Assembly: GCA_003218815.1 (NCBI GenBank)
Contig: QHON01000199.1
Coordinates: 1 to 6,020 of the forward strand
Source of the DNA: Verrucomicrobiota bacterium
GTDB taxonomy: Bacteria > Verrucomicrobiota > Verrucomicrobiia > Chthoniobacterales > UBA10450
Length of the DNA: 6,020 nt
Reading direction: 5' to 3'
In this document: in pieces, positions 5,708 to 6,020 of the stretch
Numbering within the stretch: position 1 is the first letter of the stretch
Layout: each line of letters starts with the position of its first letter
Translations under genes and position numbers: made by a program
The notes under the pieces: model-generated
Database searches by the model: none
What the model was told of the DNA's origin: nothing
Seen by the model: only the letters and a program-made list of their open reading frames with translations

Positions 5708-6020
5708 ATCTTGGACAAAATTTCTTCCGCTGCGGTTTACGGCGAGCATGCGTACAAAGCTGAAATAGACGTCAACGGTACCGGCGGCGATCCAACCATT
5801 GGAAGCCTCTGGTTGCCGGACGGCGCTGCGAAAGAGGGTCGCGAACGTGTGACGAACGCGATTGTAAATACCGAATATTTTTGGTAGCGCGGCCGAACCG
5901 CGATCAATCTCGCACCGGTCGATAGTAAAGAAAGAAGCTTCGATTAACCGATTGCGCTCGACGTGATCGCAGTTACCGAAGAATTGGATACCTCGGCCGT
6001 TCGAAAATTTCCGATTTGCC
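5708..6020 (+). pseudogene. comM: Decayed N-terminal fragment of a ComM/YifB-family Mg-chelatase-like AAA+ ATPase
   Basis: Intact members are about 500-residue AAA+ proteins; ComM acts as a helicase in natural transformation and recombination. The frame from 5708 reads ILDKISSAAVYGEHAYKAEI, then LPDGAAKEGRERVTNAIVN, then RGRTAINLAP and PIALDVIAVTEEL. This follows the family N-terminus (SAAVYG..AY.VE.EVN, GLPDAAVKESRDRV, GRTTINLAPAD, SFDLPIAL) block by block at the expected spacing. It is broken by TAG at 5885-5887, in the place of the usual Pro before RGRT, and by TAA at 5945-5947, in the place of Leu in SFDLPIAL. The start position is ATC rather than ATG, a TAA lies in frame three codons upstream, and no Shine-Dalgarno is present. 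Two codons are missing before SFD, and similarity fades over the last dozen codons. The fragment runs off the window, so the ATPase domain is not seen. It is very probably an inactive remnant. Confidence 0.85.

Noticed and set aside
5690..5718. A perfect TTGACA at 5690-5695 as a promoter
   Set aside because: No -10-like hexamer occurs at proper spacing downstream, and the adjacent gene is a remnant.

Overview
This is a chromosomal housekeeping window from a moderately G+C-rich bacterium. The genes are standard bacterial ones: a DNA mismatch repair ATPase, a glycolytic enzyme and a sigma-70 family factor. The wording of the sigma factor, the MutS Walker A variant and the TPR protein between mutS and pyk suggest the Verrucomicrobia, perhaps a soil Chthoniobacterales-type lineage. 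That placement is an impression from memory, not a search result.

Layout. Bases 1-1517 (+) hold the C-terminal part of mutS; its N-terminal domains lie outside the window. A short spacer follows, with an imperfect palindrome and a good -10 box. Bases 1603-3018 (+) encode a cytoplasmic tetratricopeptide-repeat protein of unknown role. Bases 3070-4476 (+) encode pyruvate kinase. Bases 4537-5406 (-) encode a short sigma-70 factor convergent with pyk, and the 60-base gap between them carries two hairpins. Bases 5407-5707 are non-coding or ambiguous. They contain a 34-codon ORF that probably belongs to the sigma N-terminus in another frame, a perfect 19-base AT-rich palindrome and a repeated GGCCTCTTTT motif. 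From 5708 to the window end (+) lies the decayed start of a ComM/YifB-family Mg-chelatase-like ATPase gene, with two in-frame stops and no usable start codon.

The intact genes do not form one pathway. mutS, the TPR gene and pyk are co-oriented but separated by about 50-85 bases, and the TPR gene seems to have its own promoter. The sigma factor is a separate unit transcribed toward pyk.

I found no CRISPR array, tRNA or rRNA gene, transposase or clearly new multi-gene system. The points most worth a second look are the comM remnant, the apparent frame break at the sigma factor N-terminus, the palindrome just upstream of it, and unusual residues at the cation site and C-terminal effector region of pyruvate kinase.
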